Assembly (NCBI RefSeq): GCF_021028995.1
Contig: NZ_JAJJZG010000013.1
Span: 1-64,000, forward strand
DNA: 64,000 nucleotides
Reading direction: 5' to 3'
Source: Halobacterium sp. KA-4
GTDB taxonomy: Archaea > Halobacteriota > Halobacteria > Halobacteriales > Halobacteriaceae
Positions 15,188 to 23,265 of this stretch are shown one piece after another. The translations under genes were made by a program, and so were the position numbers. Every line of letters begins with the position of its first letter. The stretch's first letter is position 1. The notes below the pieces were generated by a model. The model saw only the letters and a program-made list of their open reading frames with translations, made no database searches and had not been told where the DNA came from.

Positions 15188-15745
15188 CTACTGGGAGAGT
15201 GAGAGCGAGGAATTCGACGAATCAGTCTGGCTGGGGTATAGCGACCGGGCATCGTCGTACAGTTCAAGGGCGTGTTTGAGTAGTCGCTTGTTGTCCTCGT
15301 AGTGCTCCCATTGGCGAAGAATCGTATTCCGGGTGCGAATTTCCTCCCCAGAGAGGTCGGGGTTGGTGAGTGTGGATTCGAGATCGTTCTGTGAGGCAAC
15401 GTCGAATCTGGTTTTCCACTCGTCGATTTGCTCTTGGATGCTGGCGATTTCTTCGCGGAGTTCTGGCTGGGTGTGGTTGTTAATCAAATCGGTGACTTCG
15501 CTGAAGTAGCGGCGTTGATAGTTCGGCGCGTACTTCGGATTCCCATCATCACCCTCAATCACGTGTATTTGCCCAAATTCGACGAGCATCTCCAGTTCGT
15601 CTTTGGCGGTCTGCCACGAGGAGATCTGGGCTTCGTCTTTCACCCACTGCACCGACCGTGGTTGTGTCAGCGTTGTCGCAATTTCCCGAACTCGCTCACG
15701 AGCCGACAATCCCTCCGTCCACGATTCAAGCCCATGATCAGTCAT
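15188..15745 (-). CDS. Winged-helix regulator of module C (DUF7342-like)
   Basis: This 185-residue protein starts MTDHGLESWTEGLSARERVR; an ATG two codons upstream also exists. The winged helix is at LTQPRSVQWVKDEAQISSW and TAKDELEMLVEFGQIHVIEG, with the YAPNYQRRYF element after the wing. The C-terminal helices (IQEQIDEWKTRFDV, RQWEHYEDNKRLLKHALEL) match module B. The partner starts ten bases downstream. The upstream region (15750-15790) is AT-rich and would carry the promoter. Confidence 0.8.
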   Translation of the reverse strand: MTDHGLESWTEGLSARERVREIATTLTQPRSVQWVKDEAQISSWQTAKDELEMLVEFGQIHVIEGDDGNPKYAPNYQRRYFSEVTDLINNHTQPELREEIASIQEQIDEWKTRFDVASQNDLESTLTNPDLSGEEIRTRNTILRQWEHYEDNKRLLKHALELYDDARSLYPSQTDSSNSSLSLSQ

Positions 15746-15799
15746 ACACACTACTACCCCACTCAGTCTATTATATCTTTGGACCGCCCACTCAAATAC

Positions 15800-15945
15800 A
15801 AGAGTAATTGGACAGCGGCCGCTGACGCGAAAACGTACTTCATCGCCGAGGAGACGCGTAACCTGAAGATTCCCGTGGAAAATCTACAGGCGGAGTAAGG
15901 CGAGTGCCTCGGGGCTTGACCCCGAGGGTGAAACCCGTCGCCATA
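15800..15945 (+). pseudogene. C-terminal coding remnant followed by an IS-end-like hairpin
   Basis: The frame ending TYFIAEETRNLKIPVENLQA plus E and a TAA at 15896-15898 has no start of its own here, so it is the tail of a lost gene. Directly after lies the hairpin CCTCGGGGCTTGACCCCGAG (about 15910-15930). This tail-plus-hairpin is echoed at 49440-49510 on the other strand (CTACAGGCGG ... CGGGGCTTGACCCC). The pattern of a gene tail followed by a hairpin fits an IS200/IS605 right end. Confidence 0.45.
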
Positions 15946-15999
15946 CCTGACTTACCACAAACACGGACACCTACAAAGCACGGCTTCTAACCGGTATCT

Positions 16000-16605
16000 G
16001 TGCAGAAATCGCTGACAAGCACTCTGGTATTCCAACTTGACATCCACGAGGGCAGTCAGCAACTGCTAGATACTGGACAACTCGAAGCCCGCCGCGTTGT
16101 CAACGAAATCTTCCGCTTAGACGACGAAGGACATGCTTGGAAAACCATCGAAGACAAAGTAGTCAAACGGTCAACCCACGTCCAAAACACCACGCAACGT
16201 CTTTTTGACAAGGCAACAGACGCGCTCGAACGCTACTACGACGAAGACGACTACGGCCATCCACGGCAGAACCACGACGAATCATTCCCACCTCGGATGA
16301 ATCACGGCGAAGGCTACCAACTCTCCCTAGACGAAAAGTCCGAGAGTATTTCGTTCCGTGTGACAGCCCTCAAGCGAAACTTCGTCCGAGGCACACTCCA
16401 AAGTAGCCAACACCAGATTAACCGTCTAAAAACAGCGTTAACCGATGATAACTGGCGTGTCGGCACAGCAGAAGTTGTGCGGAAACGCGACCGGCACGAA
16501 CTGCACGTCAACGTCACGCACGAAACTCACGAGGTGGCCGATACGCAAACTAGTGGGACGTTCATCGGTGTGGACGTGAACGAGGATTGCGTCGGCCTAT
16601 CTTAA
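16000..16605 (+). pseudogene. tnpB: tnpB N-terminal fragment cut by the 104-bp repeat
   Basis: From a GTG at 16000 the frame gives the N-terminal 200 residues of a TnpB of the same subfamily as the one at 8224-9528. It has LVFQLDIHEGSQQLLDTGQL, HELHVNVTHETHEV and then the first RuvC motif TFIGVDVNEDCVGLS. It stops immediately before the 104-bp structured repeat. The Glu and second Asp motifs and the zinc ribbon are missing, so it cannot cleave. Confidence 0.85.
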
Positions 16606-16607
16606 TC

Positions 16608-16711
16608 CAGCGAGAGAATCCCGCCGTTCACGGCGTTAACGAGACGCGTTGCGTCTCGTTCGCACACCAGAACGCGAAGCGTTCTGGGGACGGGCGTGAA
16701 TCGCGTCACTT
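16608..16711 (+). repeat. 104-bp structured repeat, copy 2 (PATE-like)
   Basis: This is the partner of the copy at 11985-12088, with the same length and only a few base differences (for example GCGTTGCGTCTC for GCGTTACGTCTC). It begins three bases after the stop of the truncated tnpB. Either its insertion truncated the gene, or it marks a deletion from an internal palindrome to the element's right end. Confidence 0.8.
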
Positions 16712-16794
16712 CCTACACAATCCACCGTCACTGGCAGGCCGGATATTCAACGTTAATCCGTACCATTAAGTAGGTTAGACTACATAGGCTATGT

Positions 16795-18045
16795 ATGGCG
16801 ATTGAGGTCACGCGCACCTACGTTGGTTCCATTCAGAACCACCGGCAGGTCTGCGATGGCCTCGATTCGCTCGGAGACTCCGCTTCCAAAATATGGAACG
16901 TCGCACGATGGACAGCCGACCGAATCTGGAACGCAACAGGCGAAATCCCAGATGAGGGTCCGCTCAAATCGTACATGAAGAACCAAGCGTGCTGGAAAGA
17001 CTTGAACGCACAATCCAGTCAGAAAGTCATCGAAGAACTTTCCGACGCTTTCCAGTCATGGTTCGATCTGCGGCACAAGTTTGACGAGGCGAATCCGCCC
17101 GGCTACCGCAAACACGGCGACACCCGGCCACGTTCTACAGTAACGTTCAAAGAAGACGGCTTCAAACACGACCCAGAGAACAACCGCGTCCGACTCAGCA
17201 AAGGCTCAAACCTCAAAGACCACTTCTCAGACTTCCTGCTCTGTGAGTACCAGACTCGCCCTGACGTTGACCTCTCAGAAGTCAACTCGGTGCAGAACAT
17301 TCGAGCGGTCTGGAACGGTGACGAGTGGGAACTCCACTTTGTCTGCAAAGTCGAACTCGAAACCAACGACTCGGCAGGTGACGAAGTTGCTGGCGTCGAC
17401 CTTGGCATCAAAAACATCGCCACGGTCGCGTTCCCCGATGAGTACGTCCTGTACCCCGGGAACTCGCTCAAGCAGGACAAGCACTACCTCACGCGAGCCG
17501 AGTACGATACTGAGGGTGAGAACGGGCCGTCCGAGAAGTCGATGTGGGCACGGCGAAAACTCGCTGACCGCGAGACGCACTTCTACCACACGCTGACAGA
17601 CGCCATCATCACGGAGTGTGTTGAGCGCGGTGTTGGAACGCTCGCGGTGAGTTGGCCCGAAGACGTGCGAGAATCCGACTGGGGCAAGACCGGCAATAAG
17701 AAGTTGCACTCGTGGGCGTTCGACCGCCTCTACCAGTATCTCGACTACAAAGGCGAGATACGTGGCGTCGAGGTACTGAAAGAGAACGAGTGGAACACCT
17801 CGAAGACGTGTTCACGGTGTGGTGACGACACGAAGTCGAACCGCAAGCACCGTGGGTTGTACGTTTGTTCGTCGTGTGGGTTAGTCGGGAACGCGGATTG
17901 TAATGGGGCGGAGAATATGCGTCAGAAGATAACTCCGAGTCCTCACGGTGAGGATAGGAGTAACGGCTGTGTGGCACAGCCCTCGACACAGTTGTTCGAC
18001 CGCGACAGCGGGACGTTCAAACCGAGAGAACAAGTCGTGTTGTAG
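16795..18045 (+). CDS. tnpB: TnpB, IS200/IS605-family RNA-guided nuclease
   Basis: This complete 416-residue TnpB has Asp in AGVDLGIKNIA, Glu in the altered motif AVSWPEDVRES (usually GDLEGVRE; the Glu itself is kept), Asp in NADCNGAENM, and a zinc ribbon CSRC...CSSC. It is of the same subfamily as the gene at 736-2049: both carry EIPD near residue 50 and NPPGYRK near residue 100, and both end in an FxPxxQV tail. No tnpA is adjacent. A complete right end follows, so this copy is the best candidate for a working TnpB-omega-RNA unit in the island. Confidence 0.95.
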   Translation: MAIEVTRTYVGSIQNHRQVCDGLDSLGDSASKIWNVARWTADRIWNATGEIPDEGPLKSYMKNQACWKDLNAQSSQKVIEELSDAFQSWFDLRHKFDEANPPGYRKHGDTRPRSTVTFKEDGFKHDPENNRVRLSKGSNLKDHFSDFLLCEYQTRPDVDLSEVNSVQNIRAVWNGDEWELHFVCKVELETNDSAGDEVAGVDLGIKNIATVAFPDEYVLYPGNSLKQDKHYLTRAEYDTEGENGPSEKSMWARRKLADRETHFYHTLTDAIITECVERGVGTLAVSWPEDVRESDWGKTGNKKLHSWAFDRLYQYLDYKGEIRGVEVLKENEWNTSKTCSRCGDDTKSNRKHRGLYVCSSCGLVGNADCNGAENMRQKITPSPHGEDRSNGCVAQPSTQLFDRDSGTFKPREQVVL

Positions 18046-18108
18046 ACCGGCAAATATCCCACCTGCGGTACGGGAAGCCCCGCCCTTTAGGGCGGGGAGG
18101 ATGTCACC
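18046..18108 (+). ncRNA. Right-end omega-RNA 3' segment of the tnpB at 16795
   Basis: Directly after the stop come a conserved GCAAATATCCCACCTGCGG block, the hairpin CCCCGCCC-TTTA-GGGCGGGG (18078-18097) and GAGGATGTCACC. The same blocks in reverse order lie at 20948-21021. In this family the guide would start just beyond the last conserved base, at about 18107-18109. Confidence 0.65.
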
Positions 18109-18175
18109 GATGACTGCGACAGCTCCGAGTTGCTCTCAAATACAGCCATCCTCAAGGAGCGAACAGCGTCAGCCG

Positions 18176-19588
18176 TCAACGAGTAGAGTACGGTGGGTCA
18201 TCTGTGAGTGCGTTTACGATGTCTGTGGTGGTGTAGAGGGTGAGGTTGTCGCGTTGAGTGGCTGCTTCTTTGACTGATGGTTTGAAGCCGTTTCGGGAGA
18301 AGAGTGCGTATTCGATGACGCGGTCGCTTCCATTTTGTGGTGACCAGCGAAGTTCAGCAGCGTGGTCCTCGAGGTTCGAGAGTGCGTCGTATCCGAGTGG
18401 TGACTGTTGGAATTTGGCCTCGCCGACAAGCAGCGTCTCACCGGCGGTCAGGCCAACAACGTCGATTTCATGTTCACCATACCACCATTGGCCTGTGTTC
18501 GTAATTGTGTACTCGGGGTAGAGGGTGCGAAGGGCCGAACAGCAAAGCATTTCGAAGGAGTGACTGACGAAATCAGCGAGTTCCGGTTCGATTAGTGCAT
18601 CGTAGGCCTCAGCGCCCAGTTCGTCGTACTGCTCGCCAGTTCCATACACGAAGTGGAACCAGAACCGGAAGAACGGGTCACGAATGCGGTATCGGCTGCG
18701 TTTGCTGTGTTGTTTTTGTTCTGTGATGGGGACGTGTTGGTCGACGAGTCGGAGTCGGGACAGTCGGTTGAGGTATTTTGAGAGTTGGTTGTAGTCGATT
18801 CCTGTTGTCCCGGCGATTTCATTGCGGCTGGTGTTCCCGCCGGCAATTGCCTCAAGAATCGAGAAGTATCGGGTCGGTTCGGTGAGTTCCATGCGGAGGA
18901 CATAGTCAGGCTCGTTGTGGAGTGTTCCATGCCGGGAGAGGATTGTCTGCTGGATGTTGGCTGCGAGTGTTGCATCAGGGGAGACTTCTTCGAGGTAGTA
19001 TGGAACGCCCCCGAATACACCCCAGGTGAGGATCTGTTCGTCTGGAGTGTAGGTGTCATCGAAGAACTCTATTGCGGCGTCGAAGGGGAGTTGTCTGACA
19101 TCGAGTTTTAGTGATGAGCGACCGTAGAGTGGGCTGTTCCCGAGTAATGCCGCGTCTTCCATCATACTGATTGAGGAGCCGACGAGTACGAACGTTGCAG
19201 CTGAATTGTCGAGTTCGTGGTCGAACAGTGCCTGTAACACGGAGGGGAGGCTTTCGGTTTGCTCGATGAGATACGGGAATTCGTCAAGGACGATAATCGC
19301 ATCTTGGTCAGCGAGATAGCCGAGAATTTCATCCCAGTCTTCCCGGATTCGTCGAACGCCAGGATACGTTTCTGCGGCTGTGTCGATGAACTGCTGGAGC
19401 TGCAGCGCGCTCGTTTTTTGTTTTGCCTGGTAGACGATGGCGTCGTCGTATTCGTTCAAGGATTCTTTGACGAGCGCGGTTTTCCCGAGGCGTCGACGGC
19501 CATAGATCACTGCAAGTTCGGCATCGGCTGAGTCGTAGAGTTCGTGCAGTCGGTCGAGTTCTGCCGTCCGATCCACGAAGTCGGGCAT
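18176..19588 (-). CDS. Archaeal AAA ATPase with DUF234-type C-terminus
   Basis: This protein of about 470 residues starts at MPDFVDRTAELDRLHELYDS; the longer frame to 19654 adds unlikely residues. Walker A is GRRRLGKTAL, Walker B is AIIVLDEFPYL, and a sensor-like VLVGSSISMMED follows. A winged helix comes next (ISRN-type region TSRNEIAGTTGIDYNQLSKY). The DUF234 nuclease-like domain at the end includes GEHEIDVVGL and LLVGEAKF, a PD-(D/E)XK-like D...ExK pattern. Such ATPases are widespread in archaea, often in mobile or defence-rich regions, with unknown role. The AT-rich promoter lies at 19600-19650. Confidence 0.9.
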   Translation of the reverse strand: MPDFVDRTAELDRLHELYDSADAELAVIYGRRRLGKTALVKESLNEYDDAIVYQAKQKTSALQLQQFIDTAAETYPGVRRIREDWDEILGYLADQDAIIVLDEFPYLIEQTESLPSVLQALFDHELDNSAATFVLVGSSISMMEDAALLGNSPLYGRSSLKLDVRQLPFDAAIEFFDDTYTPDEQILTWGVFGGVPYYLEEVSPDATLAANIQQTILSRHGTLHNEPDYVLRMELTEPTRYFSILEAIAGGNTSRNEIAGTTGIDYNQLSKYLNRLSRLRLVDQHVPITEQKQHSKRSRYRIRDPFFRFWFHFVYGTGEQYDELGAEAYDALIEPELADFVSHSFEMLCCSALRTLYPEYTITNTGQWWYGEHEIDVVGLTAGETLLVGEAKFQQSPLGYDALSNLEDHAAELRWSPQNGSDRVIEYALFSRNGFKPSVKEAATQRDNLTLYTTTDIVNALTDDPPYSTR

Positions 19589-19701
19589 ACAACCGATACC
19601 GTAGGCCAGAATATAATATCTTCGATAATCGTACTTCAGAGTATGATACTTCAAAGTATTATTCTTGCTGGACGTCTGCTGGAATACACAGCTTGGGCTA
19701 G

Positions 19702-19725
19702 AAAAGACAGACGAAACGTACTGTG
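19702..19725 (-). repeat. Solitary copy of the CGTTTCGTCTGTCTT iteron
   Basis: AAGACAGACGAAACGTACTG matches the reverse-oriented iterons at 2891-3130. It lies 16 kb from the main cluster, between the ATPase promoter and module D. Confidence 0.6.
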
Positions 19726-19796
19726 TGGGCTATTGAATTCGAGTTGGTCGCTGGCGAATTTGCCGACGATTGAAGACGCAATACCCAATTTTGGGG

Positions 19797-20234
19797 TTAT
19801 TCCCAGTGGTCGGTAAGCCGTTGTTCGATGGCGTCGAGGACGGTTGAGTACACATCGAGTGGGTGTTGGGAAGGGAGCGAAAGGTCGGTGATGTCGTTGC
19901 TGTCTGGGGGGTGGTGGAAGTGGATTCGTGTATTGTGGGTGTTGGGGTGGCGGTCCCATCGGCACTCCCAGTGGGTGGTGTCTGAGTTGGCTTCGAGATA
20001 GTGAAAGGAGAAATCACCGGTGGTGAACCAGCGCACGTCCAGTCGGGCGGTAGTCGTCGATGCTGGGTAGCGGGCTGTGTCGAGGTGTGCGTGGAGGAGT
20101 CGTGGTTCGTGGGGCGTTGGGTCGAAGGTAGTGGTCTCAACGAGTGGATCGGATGCGAGGTGTCGTTCGAGGAGGCGAAGGGTTTGACGGTCGGGCGGGC
20201 CGGTTGATGCTGGGGAGTCCGATGGCGGACCCAT
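19797..20234 (-). CDS. Partner protein of module D (TumE-like, putative toxin)
   Basis: This 145-residue protein has ARLDVRWFTTGDFSFHYLEA, ECRWDRHPNTHNTRIHFHHP and a C-terminal helix DVYSTVLDAIEQRLTDHWE. It is the closest relative in the window of the module A partner (10736-11182). Its start overlaps the stop of the regulator by one base plus (TAATG at 20232-20236). Assignment as a toxin rests on the gene order and the TumE-like His/Asp/Trp block, not on any known homologue named here. Confidence 0.7.
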   Translation of the reverse strand: MGPPSDSPASTGPPDRQTLRLLERHLASDPLVETTTFDPTPHEPRLLHAHLDTARYPASTTTARLDVRWFTTGDFSFHYLEANSDTTHWECRWDRHPNTHNTRIHFHHPPDSNDITDLSLPSQHPLDVYSTVLDAIEQRLTDHWE

Positions 20235-20767
20235 TAGGCGGGGATGAGGTGGCCGTCGTTTTGGGCGAGTTGGCGGGCGAGTTCGTAGAGTCGAATATCG
20301 CGGGTGGTGGCCTGCCAGTCGCTTACCGCTTCCATGCGCTCGTGTACTGCATCATGGTCGTCTACCTCGAAGACTGTGACAGACGCTGGGTCAGTCGTTT
20401 CGAAGCGCTGCTCGTAGGCGTCTCGTTGGGCTTCAAGGTCGGCGACGCGGTCAATAATCTCATCAACCGTGAGTTCGTGGGCGATACGGCGGGCTTCCTG
20501 CCATTCGAGGTAGCCGTCATCGCGTTCGTAGCGCGTTGGCCGGCTCTGTTCGTCCTTGTGGACAACGCCCATCTCAGCGAGCCGGTCAAGGTGTTTTTTG
20601 GCGGTGTTCGCCGAGCAGTCTGCTCGATCCGCAATATCACCATACGGCGTCGGTGTGGTGATGCCAAGGATGACGTCGTAGACGCGGTCGAAGGTGTCCG
20701 TTTCAGCCATCCACCGTTTCCGGGCGCCATTACTGTCGTTCTGGGGCGCTGGGTCAAAACCGCTCAT
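20234..20767 (-). CDS. Winged-helix regulator of module D
   Basis: This 177-residue protein begins MSGFDPAPQNDSNGARKRWM; a second ATG at 20710 (MAETDTFDRVYDVILG) may be the true start. The winged helix (DIADRADCSANTAKKHLDRL, AEMGVVHKDE, TRYERDDGYLEWQEARR) is followed by a coiled region and SDWQATTRDIRLYELARQLA. It shares the DxxWQ helix with modules A-C. It is translationally coupled to the partner gene. Confidence 0.8.
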   Translation of the reverse strand: MSGFDPAPQNDSNGARKRWMAETDTFDRVYDVILGITTPTPYGDIADRADCSANTAKKHLDRLAEMGVVHKDEQSRPTRYERDDGYLEWQEARRIAHELTVDEIIDRVADLEAQRDAYEQRFETTDPASVTVFEVDDHDAVHERMEAVSDWQATTRDIRLYELARQLAQNDGHLIPA

Positions 20768-20947
20768 ACCACGTCACACACGCTCCACGAAAATATACGC
20801 TTTGGTTACGAATATATTTGTGAGAATAGCGCCGGTCAAGCAGTGGAATCAACTCCGACAGGTCGTCCCTACTCCCACTCGACTCGGTGGATTGCACCTG
20901 GAAGCAAGGTGAGTCTCGCGCGAAGACATCTATGGGAGGTGATCAAC

Positions 20948-21021
20948 AGCTGTGACCTCCTCCTGGCGGTAAACGGCGAGGCTTCCCAAACCGCAGCGTT
21001 GGGATATTTGCCGGTTTACGG
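20948..21021 (-). repeat. Decayed right end of the tnpB fragment at 21022
   Basis: TGACCTCCTCC, a degenerate stem, GGCTTCCCAAACCGCAG and GGGATATTTGCCGGTTTA follow, base for base in layout, the reverse complement of the right end at 18046-18108 (TGACATCCTCC ... GGATATTTGCCGGTCTA). The stem is partly lost. Confidence 0.65.
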
Positions 21022-21394
21022 TCATACCTGCTCTTGTGGGGCGACTCTCCCCGTCGATTTATCGAACAGGCGCACCAATGGCTGGGCCAGACAGCCGGTA
21101 CTCCTATCCCGTGAGGGACTCGGAGTTACCGTCGCTCGCATATTCTCCGCCGCGTTCAGGTCGCTGTTAGCGACCAGCTCGCAGTTCTCACAGACGTACA
21201 ACCCACGTTCAACACGGTTTGCATCCGCTTTCATCCCGCACTCACAACACGTTATTGACGTGGCTAACTCGTACTCGTCAACCCGTTCGACGTCAATCCC
21301 GCGCTCTTCGGCCTTGTACTCGATTTGCTGAATCAGAATGCCAAACGCCCAATCGTGCAGACGTTTGTTTCCGTGTCTCCCCCAGTCTTCATAG
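21022..21394 (-). pseudogene. tnpB: tnpB C-terminal fragment
   Basis: An open frame from about 21394 reads YEDWGRHGNKRLHDWAFGIL, the helix after the missing Glu motif, then ITCCECGMKADANRVERGLY, VCENCELVANSDLNAAENM and DRSTGCLAQPLVRLFDKSTG. This is the last third of a TnpB of the 736/16795 subfamily, with the zinc ribbon and final Asp. The N-terminal two-thirds are replaced by another element's end at 21408. Confidence 0.85.
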
Positions 21395-21407
21395 CGGTAA
21401 CAGCGCG

Positions 21408-21470
21408 GAAACCCACCCCTTCAGGAGTGGGAGCAAGCGCGTCCGCTCAGTGACACAACCCACCGACTAC
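21408..21470. repeat. IS200/IS605-type end hairpin between two tnpB copies
   Basis: CCCACCCCTTCAGGAGTGGG (about 21411-21430), then GAGCAAGCGCG, has the look of a tnpB element end. It probably belongs to the element with tnpB 21521-22750 or to one that replaced the front of the fragment at 21022. The junction lies at 21395-21408. Confidence 0.5.
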
Positions 21471-21520
21471 AACAGGGCCCACTCCCAGCATTTTTGAACC
21501 ATCAAACACACATATGAGGT

Positions 21521-22750
21521 ATGGAGAAGCGGCGTACTGTCCCTGTGAAACTCGACGTGGACAGCCATAGCGCCGCACTCCTCGAAGACACCATAGACGA
21601 GTTCCTCTGGGCTGCCAACTACGTGACACGCCACGCTTTCGACGGCGAATACGTCACCACCAGCAAGACCACGCTCCACGACGAAACGTACGACGACGTG
21701 CGCGAGGAAACACCGTTACACAGCAATCACGTCCAAGCCGCCCGCAACAAGGCCGCTGACGCCGCCAAAAGCATCCTCGCAAAGTGGAAGCAAGGCAAGA
21801 AGGCGTCGATGCCTCACTTCACTAGCCCACATCTCGTCTACGACCACCGCACTGCGACCTTCCACGACGACTACGTGTCGCTGGCAACCGTTAACGGTCG
21901 CATCGAAGCCGACTACGTGCTTCCATCCGAGGAGCGAGAGACGCCCCACGCTGAATACTTCTTCTCCGACGAGTATGAGACAACTGGGGCAGAACTACAT
22001 TACACGAACGACAACTGGATGCTTCACATCCACTGCAAAACGGACGTGGAGTCTGACACGCCGGAACAGGAAACCACCGAGAACGGAACGGTTCTCGGGG
22101 TTGACCTCGGCGTGACCAATCTTGCCGTTGCTTCAACTGGGACGTTCTGGACTGGCGACGAGTTCGACCACTGGCGCCGCGAATACGAGACCCGGCGTGG
22201 TGACTTCCAGGAACACGGCACACGGTGGGCACACCAGAACATCCAATCTGTCGGTCGGAAAGAGACCGGTCGATTCAAACTCACACTCCACCGCATCAGT
22301 AACGAACTCGTCGCAGAAGCCCGTGAAAACGAGTGCTCAGTAATCGCGTTTGAAAACCTGACCGACATTCGTGAGCGTACTGGCGCGTCATGGGGCCACA
22401 AGTGGGCGTTCAACCGCCTCTACGACTACGTCGAATACAAAGCCGAAGAGTACGGTATTGACGTCGAGCAGGTTGCCCCGGAGAACACGAGTCGGCGGTG
22501 CTCAACGTGTGGGTTCACGCACCCGGACAACCGTGAGAGTGAATCGTTCGAGTGTCTGAAGTGTGGCTACGAGAATCACGCCGACTACAACGCCGCCAAG
22601 AACATCGGTTTGCGGTATCTCCGCCGGACCCAAACTGGCGCCGGTGGAGGCGCACCCGTAGGCGTGCGCTTGAACAGCGGGACGCTGAACGCGAACGGAG
22701 CGTATGAACCTCCTGCCGACAGTGTCGGCCAGAGCGCGAGTCCACGCTGA
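21521..22750 (+). CDS. tnpB: TnpB, IS200/IS605-family RNA-guided nuclease (second subfamily)
   Basis: This complete 409-residue TnpB starts at ATG with [20 protein letters not shown]. Catalytic motifs are Asp in [12 protein letters not shown], Glu in [12 protein letters not shown] and Asp in [11 protein letters not shown], with a zinc ribbon CSTC...CLKC. Its N-terminus and the YNAAKNIG block set it apart from the other intact copies, making a third TnpB type in the island. No tnpA is adjacent. The upstream AT-rich sequence (21485-21520) would hold the promoter. Confidence 0.95.
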   Translation: MEKRRTVPVKLDVDSHSAALLEDTIDEFLWAANYVTRHAFDGEYVTTSKTTLHDETYDDVREETPLHSNHVQAARNKAADAAKSILAKWKQGKKASMPHFTSPHLVYDHRTATFHDDYVSLATVNGRIEADYVLPSEERETPHAEYFFSDEYETTGAELHYTNDNWMLHIHCKTDVESDTPEQETTENGTVLGVDLGVTNLAVASTGTFWTGDEFDHWRREYETRRGDFQEHGTRWAHQNIQSVGRKETGRFKLTLHRISNELVAEARENECSVIAFENLTDIRERTGASWGHKWAFNRLYDYVEYKAEEYGIDVEQVAPENTSRRCSTCGFTHPDNRESESFECLKCGYENHADYNAAKNIGLRYLRRTQTGAGGGAPVGVRLNSGTLNANGAYEPPADSVGQSASPR

Positions 22751-22790
22751 AAGCCCACGGCTTTAGCCGTGGGTTAGCTTACTGACACGT
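22751..22790 (+). ncRNA. Right-end hairpin / omega-RNA 3' segment of the tnpB at 21521
   Basis: Immediately after the stop lies the hairpin CCCACGGC-TTTA-GCCGTGGG (about 22754-22771), then TTAGCTTACTGAC. This is a right-end form different from GAGGATGTCA but in the same position. The guide would follow. Confidence 0.55.
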
Positions 22791-23023
22791 ATCACGGTGA
22801 ACAACAGTGGTGAGGCAGTACTACGTCCCGCAGGTACTGTAGTTGATCACGGTGTTTCCGAGGAGCGGAGGGTCGACCTTTCACTTGAAGCGGTGGTGTG
22901 TGTCTGTTGGTGTGGTTTGTGGTCGAGCAAGCAGCAGGCTTCGAGCCGAATGGCGGTCGAGAGAGTAATTCGTGGGGGTGAGAAGATATCTCTCAGCAGT
23001 CAATGAACCTAGGGTGGATTTGG
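22791..23023. other. Stretch without a convincing gene
   Basis: Short frames exist, but none has protein-like features. The stretch leads into the iteron cluster. Confidence 0.4.
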
Positions 23024-23231
23024 ATTGTCCAGACAATCGTCTAGGCGGGAATTCCCGCCTATACTAGTTGTTAATTTCGGGGATTCTGTCTGGACAGCCG
23101 CGCCGTCTGGTGGTTCTGTCTGGACAGGCGTATACAGACAACCGCTGTCTGGACAGGACTGTCTGGACAAATACTGTATTCCGCGTTTCAAGCCCTGAAA
23201 CCCCAGAATAACCGCGGGACTGTCTGGACAG
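23024..23231. repeat. CTGTCTGGACAG iteron cluster
   Basis: Near-perfect palindromes CTGTCTGGACAG lie at 23086, 23116, 23145, 23159 (ending in A) and 23220. A variant ATTGTCCAGACAAT lies at 23024, and a perfect 16-bp palindrome GGCGGGAATTCCCGCC at 23044-23059. Start-to-start steps of 30, 29, 14 and 61 bases put several copies on nearly the same helix face. The block lies just past the 3' end of the HerA/VirD4-like gene. Candidate roles are a partition or transfer site, a plasmid origin or a repressor operator array. Confidence 0.8.
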
Positions 23232-23265
23232 CTCCTCGGGATACGTATTGCCCGTGGAGGCGAGG

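Noticed and set aside
16000-18045. One large tnpB with a frameshift
   Set aside because: The N-terminal piece and the later gene belong to different subfamilies, and the 104-bp repeat plus a complete start lie between them.
20144-21331. 395-residue plus-strand frame
   Set aside because: It runs opposite to module D and a tnpB remnant. The upstream part mirrors the codons of the regulator gene and the later part is IS debris.
23024-23231. CRISPR array
   Set aside because: The repeat is only 12 bases, palindromic, and its spacings vary (14 to 61 bases), unlike a CRISPR array with repeats near 30 and even spacers.
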